Assembly: GCA_003480725.1 (NCBI GenBank)
Contig: QUJQ01000003.1
Span: forward strand, 121,082 to 185,081
DNA length: 64,000 nucleotides
From: Clostridiaceae bacterium AM27-36LB
Lineage (GTDB): Bacteria; Bacillota; Clostridia; Lachnospirales; Lachnospiraceae
Direction of reading: 5' to 3'
Shown here piece after piece: positions 34,872-43,692 of this stretch. Position numbers and translations under genes: made by a program. Under the pieces are notes generated by a model that saw only the letters and a program-made list of their open reading frames with translations, ran no database searches and was not told the origin of the DNA. The first letter of the stretch is position 1. Every line of letters starts with the position of its first letter.

Positions 34872-34965
34872 ATATCTTTAAGAAACTCTCTCTGCGAGTT
34901 TTTCAAGTTCTCGCTGCAGTCGCCAAGATCCTGTGCAGGCACAGACTTTGGCTCGTTGCTCACGT
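34872..34965 (-). other. Structured leader or repeat upstream of the CdaR gene
   Basis: The minus strand can form CTGTGC/GCACAG, an enclosing CCAA/TTGG, and CTGCAGCGAG with CTCGCAG around AACTTGAAAAA. No convincing promoter, T run or known riboswitch is visible. It could be a leader RNA, a repeat or a small RNA. Confidence 0.35.
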
Positions 34966-35009
34966 AAAATAAGGGCGCCGCAGGAGAGACTTCTCCATGT
35001 CGGCGCCCT
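34966..35009 (-). terminator. Terminator after ptsH
   Basis: Minus strand AGGGCGCCG pairs with CGGCGCCCT, with an inner GGAGA/TCTCC stem, then TTATTTT. It lies 14 bp beyond the ptsH stop and closes the yicC-ptsH run. Confidence 0.88.
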
Positions 35010-35023
35010 GAGTTGTTTGTTAA

Positions 35024-35281
35024 TTACAGATTTTCTTTGAAGAATTTCTCAACAGTCTCGAAATCAGCTTCTTCGTTGTCACCCTCAACAGTAACGGTAA
35101 CAGTATGACCTTTTTTAACGCCCATGCTCATGATTGCCATCAGTCTTTTAGCGTCTGCTTTTTTGGTTCCGTTATCAATAGTAATGGTGCTGGTGCAGCC
35201 TGCTGCCAGTTTTGCAAGAAGTCCTGCCGGTCTTGCGTGAAGTCCAAGTTCATCCTGTACAGTGTAAGTAAATGATTTCAT
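35024..35281 (-). CDS. ptsH: Phosphocarrier protein HPr
   Basis: HPr relays phosphate from EI to sugar EIIs. The 85 residues keep the active His15 (LGLHARPAGLL). At position 46, where Gram-positive HPr has the regulatory Ser of AKSIMGVMSLG, the sequence is AKRLMAIMSMG, that is Arg46, so HPr kinase control is not possible on this protein. It lies 30 bp after ptsI and before a strong terminator. Confidence 0.96.
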   Translation of the reverse strand: MKSFTYTVQDELGLHARPAGLLAKLAAGCTSTITIDNGTKKADAKRLMAIMSMGVKKGHTVTVTVEGDNEEADFETVEKFFKENL

Positions 35282-35311
35282 AATTCTAATCTCCTTTTAT
35301 CTTATTATCTA

Positions 35312-36928
35312 TTAGCACTCGCGAATGCGTTTGCGAAGCTCCAGTGTATATCCCGGGGAAACAGACAGCTCATCGATTCCCATCTGAATGAATTTTGCAG
35401 TCAGCTCCATATCTGCACCAAGCTCTCCACAGATACCACACCATGCACCGTATTTGTGTGCATTCTCAATGGTCAGCTGGATCAGACGAAGGATTGCCTC
35501 ATGATGCGGATCAAAGAAGGAATCCAGAGACTGATTCTGACGGTCAATTGCCAATGTATACTGGCTTAAGTCATTGGTTCCGATACTGAAGAAATCTACA
35601 TGCGGAGCAAGCAGATCACTGATCACTGCTGCTGCAGGAGTCTCGATCATAATACCAAGCTCAACCTCGCCCATCGGCTGCTCTTCTCTGGCCAGCTCCA
35701 GTTTAACTTCTTCCACGATCTCTTTAATTCTGGTAATCTCTTTGACAGAGATGATCATCGGGAACATGATGGACAGGGTTCCGTAAGCAGATGCACGATA
35801 CAGTGCACGAAGCTGTGTACGGAAGATATCCTCTCTGGTCAGACAGATACGGATCGCACGATATCCAAGTGCCGGGTTGTCCTCTTTCGGAAGATTGAAG
35901 TAATCAATCTGTTTATCTGCACCGATATCCATGGTACGGATGATAACTTTCTTACCGTTCATACGGGAAAGAACTGTCTTATATGCCTCAAACTGTACTT
36001 CCTCACTTGGATAATCATCACATCCAAGATACAGGAACTCACTTCTGAACAGGCCGATACCTTCTGCATCGTTCTCAAGAACAGCATCCACATCCTGGAT
36101 TCCACCGATATTGGAATACAGATGAATATGTTTTCCACTTAAGGTAACTGTCTCTTTTCCTTTCATTTCCTGAAGAAGTGCGCGCTGCTCATCTGCACGT
36201 GCTTTTTTCTCCTTCATCTTCTCCATGGTCTCTTCGTCCGGATCAATATAGATCAGACCTGTAAAGCCATCCACGATTGCTGTACGTCCATCATAAGCGG
36301 TATCAATCTCGATATTTGTTGTTACCAAGGACGGAATATTCATGGTTCTTGCCAGAATTGCAGTATGAGAGTTGGAAGATCCTTTCTGGGTAACCAGCGC
36401 AAGGAGCTTGTCTTTTTCAAACTGAACAGTCTCGCTTGGAGCAAGATCCTCTGCCACAATGATCACCGGCTCCGGCATAGCCTCCGGGCTTACCTGGCTT
36501 CCGTTCAGGATAGAGATCACACGCTCAGAGATATCTTTGATATCTGCAGCACGTCCTCTCATATAATCATCATCCATGCTCAGGAACATGGCAGCAAACT
36601 GCTCAGAAGTCATGAATACAGCGTACTCTGCATTCATTTTCTCATTTTCTATGATATCTTTGATGGAATCATTATAATCCGGATCATCAAGAAGCATCTG
36701 ATGAACATCAAAGATCATAGCCTCTTCTTCTCCTACATCCTTCAGGGCTTTCTCATAAAGTCCTTTAAGCTGTCCTAAAGCTTTCTCCTTTGCTGCTTCA
36801 AAACGAGCCATCTCAGCTGCGGTATCTGCAACTGTCTCCTTTTTTACTGCGTTGTCAGCTTTTTTGTAAACAAAGATCTTGCCAATGGCAACGCCTTTAA
36901 ATACACTTTTTCCTTCTCTTACGATCAT
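35312..36928 (-). CDS. ptsI: PTS enzyme I
   Basis: EI takes phosphate from PEP and passes it to HPr. The 538 residues show the phospho-His segment GSSNSHTAILARTMNIPSL, the PEP-binding FRSEFLYLGCDDYPSEEVQF, RTMDIGADKQIDYF, MFPMIISVKEI and the C-terminal FSIGTNDLSQYTLAIDR and GICGELG. Length is slightly below the usual ~570. It starts 36 bp after rpoZ. Confidence 0.97.
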   Translation of the reverse strand: MIVREGKSVFKGVAIGKIFVYKKADNAVKKETVADTAAEMARFEAAKEKALGQLKGLYEKALKDVGEEEAMIFDVHQMLLDDPDYNDSIKDIIENEKMNAEYAVFMTSEQFAAMFLSMDDDYMRGRAADIKDISERVISILNGSQVSPEAMPEPVIIVAEDLAPSETVQFEKDKLLALVTQKGSSNSHTAILARTMNIPSLVTTNIEIDTAYDGRTAIVDGFTGLIYIDPDEETMEKMKEKKARADEQRALLQEMKGKETVTLSGKHIHLYSNIGGIQDVDAVLENDAEGIGLFRSEFLYLGCDDYPSEEVQFEAYKTVLSRMNGKKVIIRTMDIGADKQIDYFNLPKEDNPALGYRAIRICLTREDIFRTQLRALYRASAYGTLSIMFPMIISVKEITRIKEIVEEVKLELAREEQPMGEVELGIMIETPAAAVISDLLAPHVDFFSIGTNDLSQYTLAIDRQNQSLDSFFDPHHEAILRLIQLTIENAHKYGAWCGICGELGADMELTAKFIQMGIDELSVSPGYTLELRKRIREC

Positions 36929-36964
36929 GTCGTTCCTCCAGAAATATTTATTTACATGAACCGT

Positions 36965-37219
36965 CTACTCAGTCTGCCCCGCGTTTTCATCTGTTGTTTC
37001 CGGTTCGATTGTAACAAATCCTTTGCTGATCTCTTCAACAGCAATAGACAACGGTTTTTTGCCTTTTGCATTTACATAAGCTTCCTCACCTGCGATCAGC
37101 TGTCTTGCCCTCTTTGCAGTTGCAAGCACGATAGAATAACGGCTGTTAACTACCGGGGTATCGCCCTCGGTCTCGCTGTTGATAGTTTCCATTAAGTCTG
37201 TATAAGACGGATGTAACAT
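36965..37219 (-). CDS. rpoZ: RNA polymerase omega subunit
   Basis: 84 residues with the omega core: LHPSYTDLM, NSRYSIVLATAKRARQLIAG and KPLSIAVEEISKGFVTI. The acidic C-terminal tail is variable. It sits 2 bp after gmk, a very common Firmicutes pair. Confidence 0.95.
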   Translation of the reverse strand: MLHPSYTDLMETINSETEGDTPVVNSRYSIVLATAKRARQLIAGEEAYVNAKGKKPLSIAVEEISKGFVTIEPETTDENAGQTE

Positions 37220-37221
37220 AA

Positions 37222-37854
37222 TTATTCTCCTTTCATCAGACCCTGAAGGTCTTCTCTGATATTAGTAACAAATTCCAGACGGCGTCTCATCTTCAGATGT
37301 TCGCTCGTAATAATTCCATGCACCTCATTAACACAAGTATCCAGATCATCATTTACTACCAGATAGTCATACTCTTCGATGCCTTCTGCCTCCTGTGCAG
37401 CTCTTAACAATCTGTTGCGGATAACTTCCTCTGATTCCGTTCCTCTTCCAGTCAGTCGATCTTTCAATGTCTGTGCATCTTTGGTCGTCACAAACAAAAG
37501 CACCGCATCCGGATACTGCTCTTTAATCTTTCTTGCTCCCTGGATCTCAATTTCCAGAATCACATCATGACCTGCTGCAAGCTGCTCTTCCACATAGCTT
37601 CTCGGTGTTCCATAATAATTAGAAACATAACGTGCATATTCGATCAGCGCACCATCAGCGATCATCTGCTCAAATTCTTCCACGCTCTTGAAAAAATATG
37701 CTTTTCCATCTTCCTCTCCAGGTCTTGGTGAACGGGTAGTTGCTGAAACCGATAACGCATATCCCTCATAACGTTCGGTAAGTGCCTTCATGATCGTACC
37801 CTTGCCTGCACCGGAAAAACCGGATACAACGATCAGTATTCCCTGTCTGTTCAT
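37222..37854 (-). CDS. gmk: Guanylate kinase
   Basis: Gmk phosphorylates GMP to GDP. The 210 residues have the P-loop VVSGFSGAGKGTIMKAL, the GMP-binding SVSATTRSPRPGEEDGKAYF and YGTPRSYVEEQL, and the lid RLTGRGTESEEVI. It lies 22 bp after yicC in an operon leading on to rpoZ. Confidence 0.97.
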   Translation of the reverse strand: MNRQGILIVVSGFSGAGKGTIMKALTERYEGYALSVSATTRSPRPGEEDGKAYFFKSVEEFEQMIADGALIEYARYVSNYYGTPRSYVEEQLAAGHDVILEIEIQGARKIKEQYPDAVLLFVTTKDAQTLKDRLTGRGTESEEVIRNRLLRAAQEAEGIEEYDYLVVNDDLDTCVNEVHGIITSEHLKMRRRLEFVTNIREDLQGLMKGE

Positions 37855-37876
37855 AAAAACAGCTTCCTTTCTTATT

Positions 37877-38755
37877 CTATTCTAAGTTCTGAATCTGTTC
37901 TCTGATTTTCTCAATACCTGTCTTGATCTCAATGGCACAGTCAGAGATCTGAATATCATTGGACTTTGATAATGTAGTATTGGCTTCCCTGTTCATCTCC
38001 TGCGCGATGAAGTCCAGTTTTCTACCTACATTACCACCTGCCTTAAGGGCTGCCTTAGTTGCATCAATATGACTGCGCAGACGAACCAGCTCTTCATCCA
38101 CACAGATCTTATCTGCAAACATGGACACTTCTGCCACGATCCGGCTTTCATCAAATGCTGCTTCTGCCAGAAGTTCTTTGACACGGGTCTCCAGCTTTGC
38201 ACGATATTCCGCAACGATCTGCGGAGAACGCTGCTCCACAAAATCTACCAGTGAACTCATCTCATCAAGCTTTGCAAGAAGATCTGTCTTCAGGCTCTCA
38301 CCTTCACGGATCCGTGCTGCCACAAACTGCTCACTTGCTCCACGGACTGCCTTTTCCACCAGATGCCAGATCTCATCCTCATCTTCCTGCTGGTCTTCCA
38401 TCACCAGCACCTCCGGACAACGCGCCAGAACAGATGCGGACAGATCATTTCTCAGGTTGAACTTCTCTGCCATCTTCTGGAAATATTCCACATACTGAGC
38501 TGCCACATCCTCATGATAACAAAGCGTCTCATCGCTGCCGCTTAAATCTTCATAAGTGATGTAAACATCCACTTTTCCTCTCTGAATATACTCTTTCAGA
38601 AGCGCACGAATATCTGCCTCGAAGGCATTCAGCTTTTTGGGCATCTTAATGCCAAGATCCAAGTAGCGATGATTGACAGACTTCATCTCCACTGTGATCT
38701 TTTTACTGTCCTCCGACACTTCACACCGGCCAAACCCGGTCATACTTTTTATCAT
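37877..38755 (-). CDS. yicC: YicC family endoribonuclease-like protein
   Basis: 292 residues starting MIKSMTGFGRCEVSEDSKKI, the YicC N-terminus, and ending with the conserved EMNREANTTLSKSNDIQISD and VEIK-type tail (CAIEIKTGIEKIREQIQNLE). YicC proteins act on RNA. A GGGGACGATAAG stretch precedes the start at 38755; the longer frame adds 14 residues. The remA-like gene often found between yicC and gmk is absent. Confidence 0.92.
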   Translation of the reverse strand: MIKSMTGFGRCEVSEDSKKITVEMKSVNHRYLDLGIKMPKKLNAFEADIRALLKEYIQRGKVDVYITYEDLSGSDETLCYHEDVAAQYVEYFQKMAEKFNLRNDLSASVLARCPEVLVMEDQQEDEDEIWHLVEKAVRGASEQFVAARIREGESLKTDLLAKLDEMSSLVDFVEQRSPQIVAEYRAKLETRVKELLAEAAFDESRIVAEVSMFADKICVDEELVRLRSHIDATKAALKAGGNVGRKLDFIAQEMNREANTTLSKSNDIQISDCAIEIKTGIEKIREQIQNLE

Positions 38756-38807
38756 CTTATCGTCCCCATACAAAATGCGAAGAAGACTCCTCGCCATAGT
38801 CTAATTT

Positions 38808-38836
38808 ATTATAGTTGATTTCACAATTTGCGTCAA
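38808..38836 (-). promoter_or_regulatory. yicC-gmk-rpoZ-pts promoter
   Basis: Minus strand TTGACG, 17-bp spacer, TATAAT, about 50 bp before yicC. It is interleaved with the rqcH promoter on the other strand. Confidence 0.8.
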
Positions 38837-38843
38837 GTATAAT
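38815..38843 (+). promoter_or_regulatory. rqcH promoter
   Basis: TTGATT, 17-bp spacer, TATAAT, 26 bp before the 38870 start. Shares 22 bp with the divergent yicC promoter. Confidence 0.75.
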
Positions 38844-38869
38844 AGATGGCGATAAAGGAGAACAATTTT

Positions 38870-40609
38870 ATGGCTTTTGATGGTATAACTGTTGCCTGTA
38901 TGGCGCATGAACTTCATAAAAATCTGTCCGGCGGCCGTATTTCCAAGATTGCACAGCCGGAGACAGATGAACTTCTATTGACAATAAAATCTCAGGAAGG
39001 AAATTTCCGGCTGCTTTTATCTGCCAGTGCCAGTCTTCCACTGGTCTATCTGACCCAGACCAATAAGCCGAGTCCTCTGACTGCCCCGAATTTCTGTATG
39101 CTTCTCCGTAAGCACATCAGCGGCGGCCGTATCATTGCAGTGACTCAGCCTTCCATGGAGCGTATTCTCCGTTTTGAGATTGAGCATCTGGATGAAATGG
39201 GTGATCAGTGCCGTAAATTTCTGATCGTCGAGCTCATGGGAAAATACAGCAATATTATTTTCTGCAATGAGCAGGATCAGATCATCGACAGTATCAAGCA
39301 TATTTCCGCCCAGGTAAGCTCGGTCCGGGAAGTTCTTCCGGGCCGTCCGTATTTTATTCCTGATACTCAGGACAAAGCAGATCCGTTCACTTTGACAGAA
39401 GAAGATTTTGTCAGACGAGTGGCGGAAAAATCCTGCAAATTATCCAAGGCACTTTACACGTCGATCACCGGTTTAAGCCCCATCGCTTCCGAGGAGATCT
39501 GTCATCTGGCATCTCTGGATTCTGACCGGCCAGCCACTTCCTACGAGCCAGAAGAACTGATTCATCTGTATCGTACATTTGGAAGATATCTGGATCCTAT
39601 CCGCGAAGGCGGCTATGAACCTTCCATTTATTATGAAGGAAAGGTTCCTGTGGAATTTTCCTGTCTGCCTTTAAGTATCTATGACAACTGCAGATGTGAG
39701 CATTTTCCAACAGTTTCCTCCATGCTGGAGCAGTATTATGCCGAGCGGAATACGGTCACCCGTATCCGCCAGAAATCCACAGATCTTCGCCGGATCGTGC
39801 AGACAGCTCTGGAACGAAATATCAAGAAATACGATCTGCAGGCCAAGCAGCTGAAGGATACGGAAAAACGTGAAAAATACCGGATCTATGGGGAACTGAT
39901 CAACACCTATGGATATGATGTACCTCAGGGAAGTAAGAGTTTTCAGGCACTGAACTACTACACCGGCGAGGAGATTACGATCCCTCTGGATCCACAGATC
40001 CCGGTGCAGGAAAATGCCACAAAATATTTTGATAAATATGGAAAATTAAAGAGAACCTTTGAAGCGGTTACCGCTCTTTTGAAAGAAACCGATGAAGAGA
40101 TCCAGCATCTGCGCTCCATCCAGACAGCTCTTGATATTGCGCTTCAGGAGGAGGATCTGACCCAGATCCGCGAAGAACTAATGGAATCCGGTTATATCCG
40201 CAAACGTCCTTCCGGCAGCAAACGCCCGAAGATCACTTCCAAACCGTTCCACTATATTTCTTCGGATGGTTTCCATATGTATGTGGGAAAAAATAATCTT
40301 CAAAATGATGAACTGACCTTCCAGTTTGCCAAAGGAAATGACTGGTGGTTCCATGCAAAAGGAGCTCCCGGCTCCCATGTGATCGTAAAGGCTGACGGTG
40401 TCGAACTTCCGAACCGTACGTTTGAAGAAGCTGCCAGACTGGCTGCCTATTACTCCAGTCTCCGGGACAGTGAGAAAGTGGAGATCGATTACGTGGAGAA
40501 AAAACAGGTGAAGAAGCCCAATGGTTCCAAGCCGGGATTCGTGGTATATTATACCAATTACTCTATGATGATCGAACCGGATATCAGTGGAATCCAGTTA
40601 GTCAATTAA
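38870..40609 (+). CDS. rqcH: NFACT family protein (RqcH / Fbp)
   Basis: 579 residues with the NFACT layout. The N-terminal domain is MAFDGITVACMAHELHKNLS and GGRISKI, followed by HhH-like and coiled-coil regions (TRIRQKSTDLRRIVQTALER) and the C-terminal NFACT-R: GFHMYVGKNNLQNDELTF, DWWFHAKGAPGSHVI and VEKKQVKKPNGSKPGFVVYY. RqcH adds alanine tails to nascent chains stalled on 50S subunits; older names are fibronectin-binding protein. The start at 38870 has an AAGGAG site. Confidence 0.94.
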   Translation: MAFDGITVACMAHELHKNLSGGRISKIAQPETDELLLTIKSQEGNFRLLLSASASLPLVYLTQTNKPSPLTAPNFCMLLRKHISGGRIIAVTQPSMERILRFEIEHLDEMGDQCRKFLIVELMGKYSNIIFCNEQDQIIDSIKHISAQVSSVREVLPGRPYFIPDTQDKADPFTLTEEDFVRRVAEKSCKLSKALYTSITGLSPIASEEICHLASLDSDRPATSYEPEELIHLYRTFGRYLDPIREGGYEPSIYYEGKVPVEFSCLPLSIYDNCRCEHFPTVSSMLEQYYAERNTVTRIRQKSTDLRRIVQTALERNIKKYDLQAKQLKDTEKREKYRIYGELINTYGYDVPQGSKSFQALNYYTGEEITIPLDPQIPVQENATKYFDKYGKLKRTFEAVTALLKETDEEIQHLRSIQTALDIALQEEDLTQIREELMESGYIRKRPSGSKRPKITSKPFHYISSDGFHMYVGKNNLQNDELTFQFAKGNDWWFHAKGAPGSHVIVKADGVELPNRTFEEAARLAAYYSSLRDSEKVEIDYVEKKQVKKPNGSKPGFVVYYTNYSMMIEPDISGIQLVN

Positions 40610-40625
40610 AAAATTCATTAGCTTC

Positions 40626-40669
40626 AAAATAGCTGCGGATATCTTTTACTCGAAAACCGCAGCTATTTT
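40626..40669. terminator. Bidirectional terminator rqcH/lacI-type gene
   Basis: AAAATAGCTGCGG pairs perfectly over 13 bp with CCGCAGCTATTTT between two convergent genes. T runs are short on both strands. Confidence 0.85.
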
Positions 40670-40730
40670 CGGTTATGACCGTTTTAATTAACTATATATT
40701 TCAGTTTCTTCTGCATCAATCTGGATTTTC

Positions 40731-41753
40731 TTATTCTCCTGTATATTTCGCTGTACTTTCCCGGATGACAAGCTCCGGTTCAAAGACAACAGCTCCTTTT
40801 TCATACTCTTCCTGATTGATCTGACGCATAAGCTGCTGGACAGCTTCCACACCCATCTCATAGATTGGCTGATGAATGGTGGTCAACGGCACTTTCAGAA
40901 GACTGGCAAACATGATATCATCGTAACCAACCACAGAAATATCCTCTGGCACCCGTGCTTTCTGTTCTTCCAGATACTGCATGACGCCAAGCGCTGACAT
41001 ATCATTACTTGCAAAAATTGCTGTTGCCTGTCTGTCCAACAATATTTTTGCCGCTTCGTATCCGCCTTCCCGGGAATAATCTCCGTGGATCACCAGCTCA
41101 GGATCCACATCCACATCTGCTTCCTTCATGGCTTTTACATAACCTTCATATCGCTGTCTTGCATCAACCAGATGCTCCGGACCTACTACACAGCCGATCC
41201 GTCTGTGTCCCAGTTCAAGAAGATGCCTGGTCACCAGTTCTCCTCCCTTTACATGATCCACAATAATGCTCGGGCAGCCTTTCTTGATAATAAACCGGTC
41301 CAGCATAACAAAAGGCAGTTTCAGATCATGTAACATCTGCAGCGATTCCTTACAGGCGGCATCATCACTGTCATTTGCCATAATAAATATGACTCCGTCA
41401 CATCCCTGTCCTGCAAGACGCGTAATATATTCCAGATCCAGCTTGTGCTGATCTCCTGAATTGCAGAGCATCAATGCATTTCCATATTTTCGACAGGCCT
41501 CGTCGACCCCCAGCGCCATAGTAGCAAAATAAGTATTACTGATATTGGGCACAATCAGGCCGATGGTCTGGGAGCGCTTTTTCACCAGCCCTACAGCCAT
41601 CTGATTCGGCGTATAGTTAAGTTCTCTCGCAGTATCCAATACGATTTTTTTTGTCTGATCCGGTATTTTATACGCCTTCCCATTCAGAACCAGTGATACT
41701 GTTGTAATGGAAACCCCCGCCTGTTTTGCTATATCCTTAATTGTAGCCCTCAC
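40731..41753 (-). CDS. LacI family transcriptional regulator
   Basis: 340 residues: a LacI HTH (TIKDIAKQAGVSITTVSLVL, NGKAYKIPDQT), the hinge helix and a periplasmic-binding-protein-like effector domain (GLIVPNISNTYFATMALGV, FVMLDRF, CVVGPEHLVDARQRYEGYV). It is the last gene of the 51002-40731 operon, 18 bp after an M20 gene, and is the obvious regulator of the AAAACGTTTT sites at the operon front. Confidence 0.93.
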   Translation of the reverse strand: MRATIKDIAKQAGVSITTVSLVLNGKAYKIPDQTKKIVLDTARELNYTPNQMAVGLVKKRSQTIGLIVPNISNTYFATMALGVDEACRKYGNALMLCNSGDQHKLDLEYITRLAGQGCDGVIFIMANDSDDAACKESLQMLHDLKLPFVMLDRFIIKKGCPSIIVDHVKGGELVTRHLLELGHRRIGCVVGPEHLVDARQRYEGYVKAMKEADVDVDPELVIHGDYSREGGYEAAKILLDRQATAIFASNDMSALGVMQYLEEQKARVPEDISVVGYDDIMFASLLKVPLTTIHQPIYEMGVEAVQQLMRQINQEEYEKGAVVFEPELVIRESTAKYTGE

Positions 41754-41771
41754 GTTATCCCCCCTAAACTA

Positions 41772-42908
41772 CTATTCTTCTGTCCAGAATACCCGTTTTA
41801 ATATTTTAATCGCATCTTCATAAAATTCCAGATTCACGCATTCATTTGGCTGATGCGCAAGCGTCGGATCTCCTGGTCCAAACAGCAGTACCGGCACAAC
41901 AGGATTTACTTTTCTAAAAATCGATGCATCTGTAAAATAATTGATTCCGATATTCTCCGGTTCATATCCATCACGCCGGAGTTCTCTTCGAAATCGTTCC
42001 ACCAGACTATGATTTTCCGGAATTTCTATCGCACCTCTATTATTACAGATTTTCATAGAATATTCAAATTTTCCGTTAGAAATTTTTTCTATTTCCGAGC
42101 CTGATTTTACAGCCTGTTCCAGAATCTCTTCAACAGTCATTCCCGGAACCAAGCGAATATCCATCAGAAGCCTGCAGCTGTCAGGGGTCATATTGGGTGC
42201 AACACCTCCGGTAATCTGGGTCACCTGCGCTGTTGCTGTTCCTAATATAGGATGAGTTGTCTGCTGTACTCTTTTCCTGATTGCATCTGCAATCTCCATA
42301 CAACTTGCAATGGCATTCCAGCCTTTCTCAGGATAAGCACCATGGCTCGTTTTCCCTTTTCCGTTGATCTCTAGCCACAAACAACCTTTCTGGGCAATTC
42401 CAAGATTTTTACCTGTAGGTTCGCCAACTACAATCTCATCCACATGATTCAGAATATCTTTATGTAAGAATGCGGAGGCTCCAAGTCCTCCGCATTCTTC
42501 ATCACAGGTAGCCGCGAAAACAATATTGCAGGAAGGCACCTTATTCTGTCTCTTCATCTCACCTAACAGCCATGCCATAGCCGCCAGACCACTTTTCATG
42601 TCACTTGCGCCTCTACCATACAACATATTTTCTTTCAAAATCGGAACAGATGGGTCGCTGTCCCATGCCTTCAGCTCTCCATATGGAACTGTATCCACAT
42701 GTCCGTTCCATAGAACTGTATGTTCCGTATCCGTTCCGTCCATCCATGCCACCACATTGGCATGGAGGCTGTCGATTCGGTCAAGCTCGCATCGCAATCC
42801 GCAGGATTTCAAATAAGCATACAGATATTCTGAAACCTTTCCTTCATCATCTCTGCCGTTGACACTGGGAATCGACATAATTTCCTTTAGAAATGTAATT
42901 GCCTCCAT
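41772..42908 (-). CDS. M20 family metallohydrolase (ArgE/DapE type)
   Basis: 378 residues with a complete di-zinc site: WNGHVDTVP, GRGASDMKSGLAAM, ATCDEECGGLG (catalytic Glu-Glu) and GEPTGKNLG; the last ligand is in GPGDPTLAHQPNE. A dimerisation insert starts at GKGKTSHGAYPEKG. M20 enzymes hydrolyse N-acyl amino acids or peptides. It is a distant paralogue of the two larger M20 proteins upstream. Confidence 0.9.
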   Translation of the reverse strand: MEAITFLKEIMSIPSVNGRDDEGKVSEYLYAYLKSCGLRCELDRIDSLHANVVAWMDGTDTEHTVLWNGHVDTVPYGELKAWDSDPSVPILKENMLYGRGASDMKSGLAAMAWLLGEMKRQNKVPSCNIVFAATCDEECGGLGASAFLHKDILNHVDEIVVGEPTGKNLGIAQKGCLWLEINGKGKTSHGAYPEKGWNAIASCMEIADAIRKRVQQTTHPILGTATAQVTQITGGVAPNMTPDSCRLLMDIRLVPGMTVEEILEQAVKSGSEIEKISNGKFEYSMKICNNRGAIEIPENHSLVERFRRELRRDGYEPENIGINYFTDASIFRKVNPVVPVLLFGPGDPTLAHQPNECVNLEFYEDAIKILKRVFWTEE

Positions 42909-42922
42909 CTGTTAACTCCTGT

Positions 42923-43669
42923 TTATTTCTGTACAGTCCAGCCTACAATCTGCTGCCACAGTTTATTATAATATTCCCACTCGCAGAATTCAGGCGGAGC
43001 CCAGTGAGGTGCACAATCAGTTGTTATAACTGCACTGTGTCCTTTTCCGTAAGATCCAAATGCGATAAACGGATCCCCTTCTACTGTTGCTGCTACGCAT
43101 GCCTCCGGTTTTGCAATGGTCTTGTTGTATCCCAGTACATCCGGCCACTCAGTCGGAATGCCTGCCAGCGCCTCATGTTCTGCTATTGTTACAGGTTTAA
43201 CACCCTCGCAGTGCTCCATACGATCATCCACGGTCAGCACTTCAACCGGAAGAACTTCCTGTACTGCTGTGTCGTGCCATTTTCCCTTGGCATCCACACC
43301 AGAGAATGTCAGGTAACCGCCGACCATCACCAGACCGCCACCTTCTTTAACGTAATCTCTGATCAGATTACAACGATTTGGCATTTTTTTGCTTGTATCA
43401 AAGGTCGGATTGGGAAGAAGCAGTGTATTTGCACCGATATCCGATAAAATCACACAGTCATACTGTTTCAGTTCTTCCATGGTAAACGGAAACTGATCCG
43501 TTGCCAGATGATTTGGAAGGAACTCTACTTCATATCCGCCCTCTTCCAGTGCTGCTTTGAGCCATTTCTCTCCTGTCTCATATTTGGATGTGTAAAAAGC
43601 GTCAAAGCCCTTTACATGTGTGGTATACATCATCCATGACTCACCTGCTAATAAAACCTTTTTACCCAT
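42923..43669 (-). CDS. GATase1-like protein (PF07090-like)
   Basis: 248 residues with a flavodoxin-like class I glutamine amidotransferase fold: KKVLLAGESWMMYTTHVKGF at the N-terminus, then YDCVILSDIGANTLLLPN, EGGGLVMVGGYLTFSG and ITTDCAPHWAPPEFCEWEYY. No classic nucleophile elbow Cys is evident. The family is often found near sugar or aminosugar genes; the reaction is unknown. It lies between the permease pair and an M20 gene. Confidence 0.75.
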   Translation of the reverse strand: MGKKVLLAGESWMMYTTHVKGFDAFYTSKYETGEKWLKAALEEGGYEVEFLPNHLATDQFPFTMEELKQYDCVILSDIGANTLLLPNPTFDTSKKMPNRCNLIRDYVKEGGGLVMVGGYLTFSGVDAKGKWHDTAVQEVLPVEVLTVDDRMEHCEGVKPVTIAEHEALAGIPTEWPDVLGYNKTIAKPEACVAATVEGDPFIAFGSYGKGHSAVITTDCAPHWAPPEFCEWEYYNKLWQQIVGWTVQK

Positions 43670-43692
43670 TTTTGTTAACCCCTCTTTCTCTT

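Noticed and set aside
34071..34967. Plus-strand open frame of 298 codons
   Set aside because: Antisense to the CdaR gene, no ribosome site, composition typical of a shadow frame.
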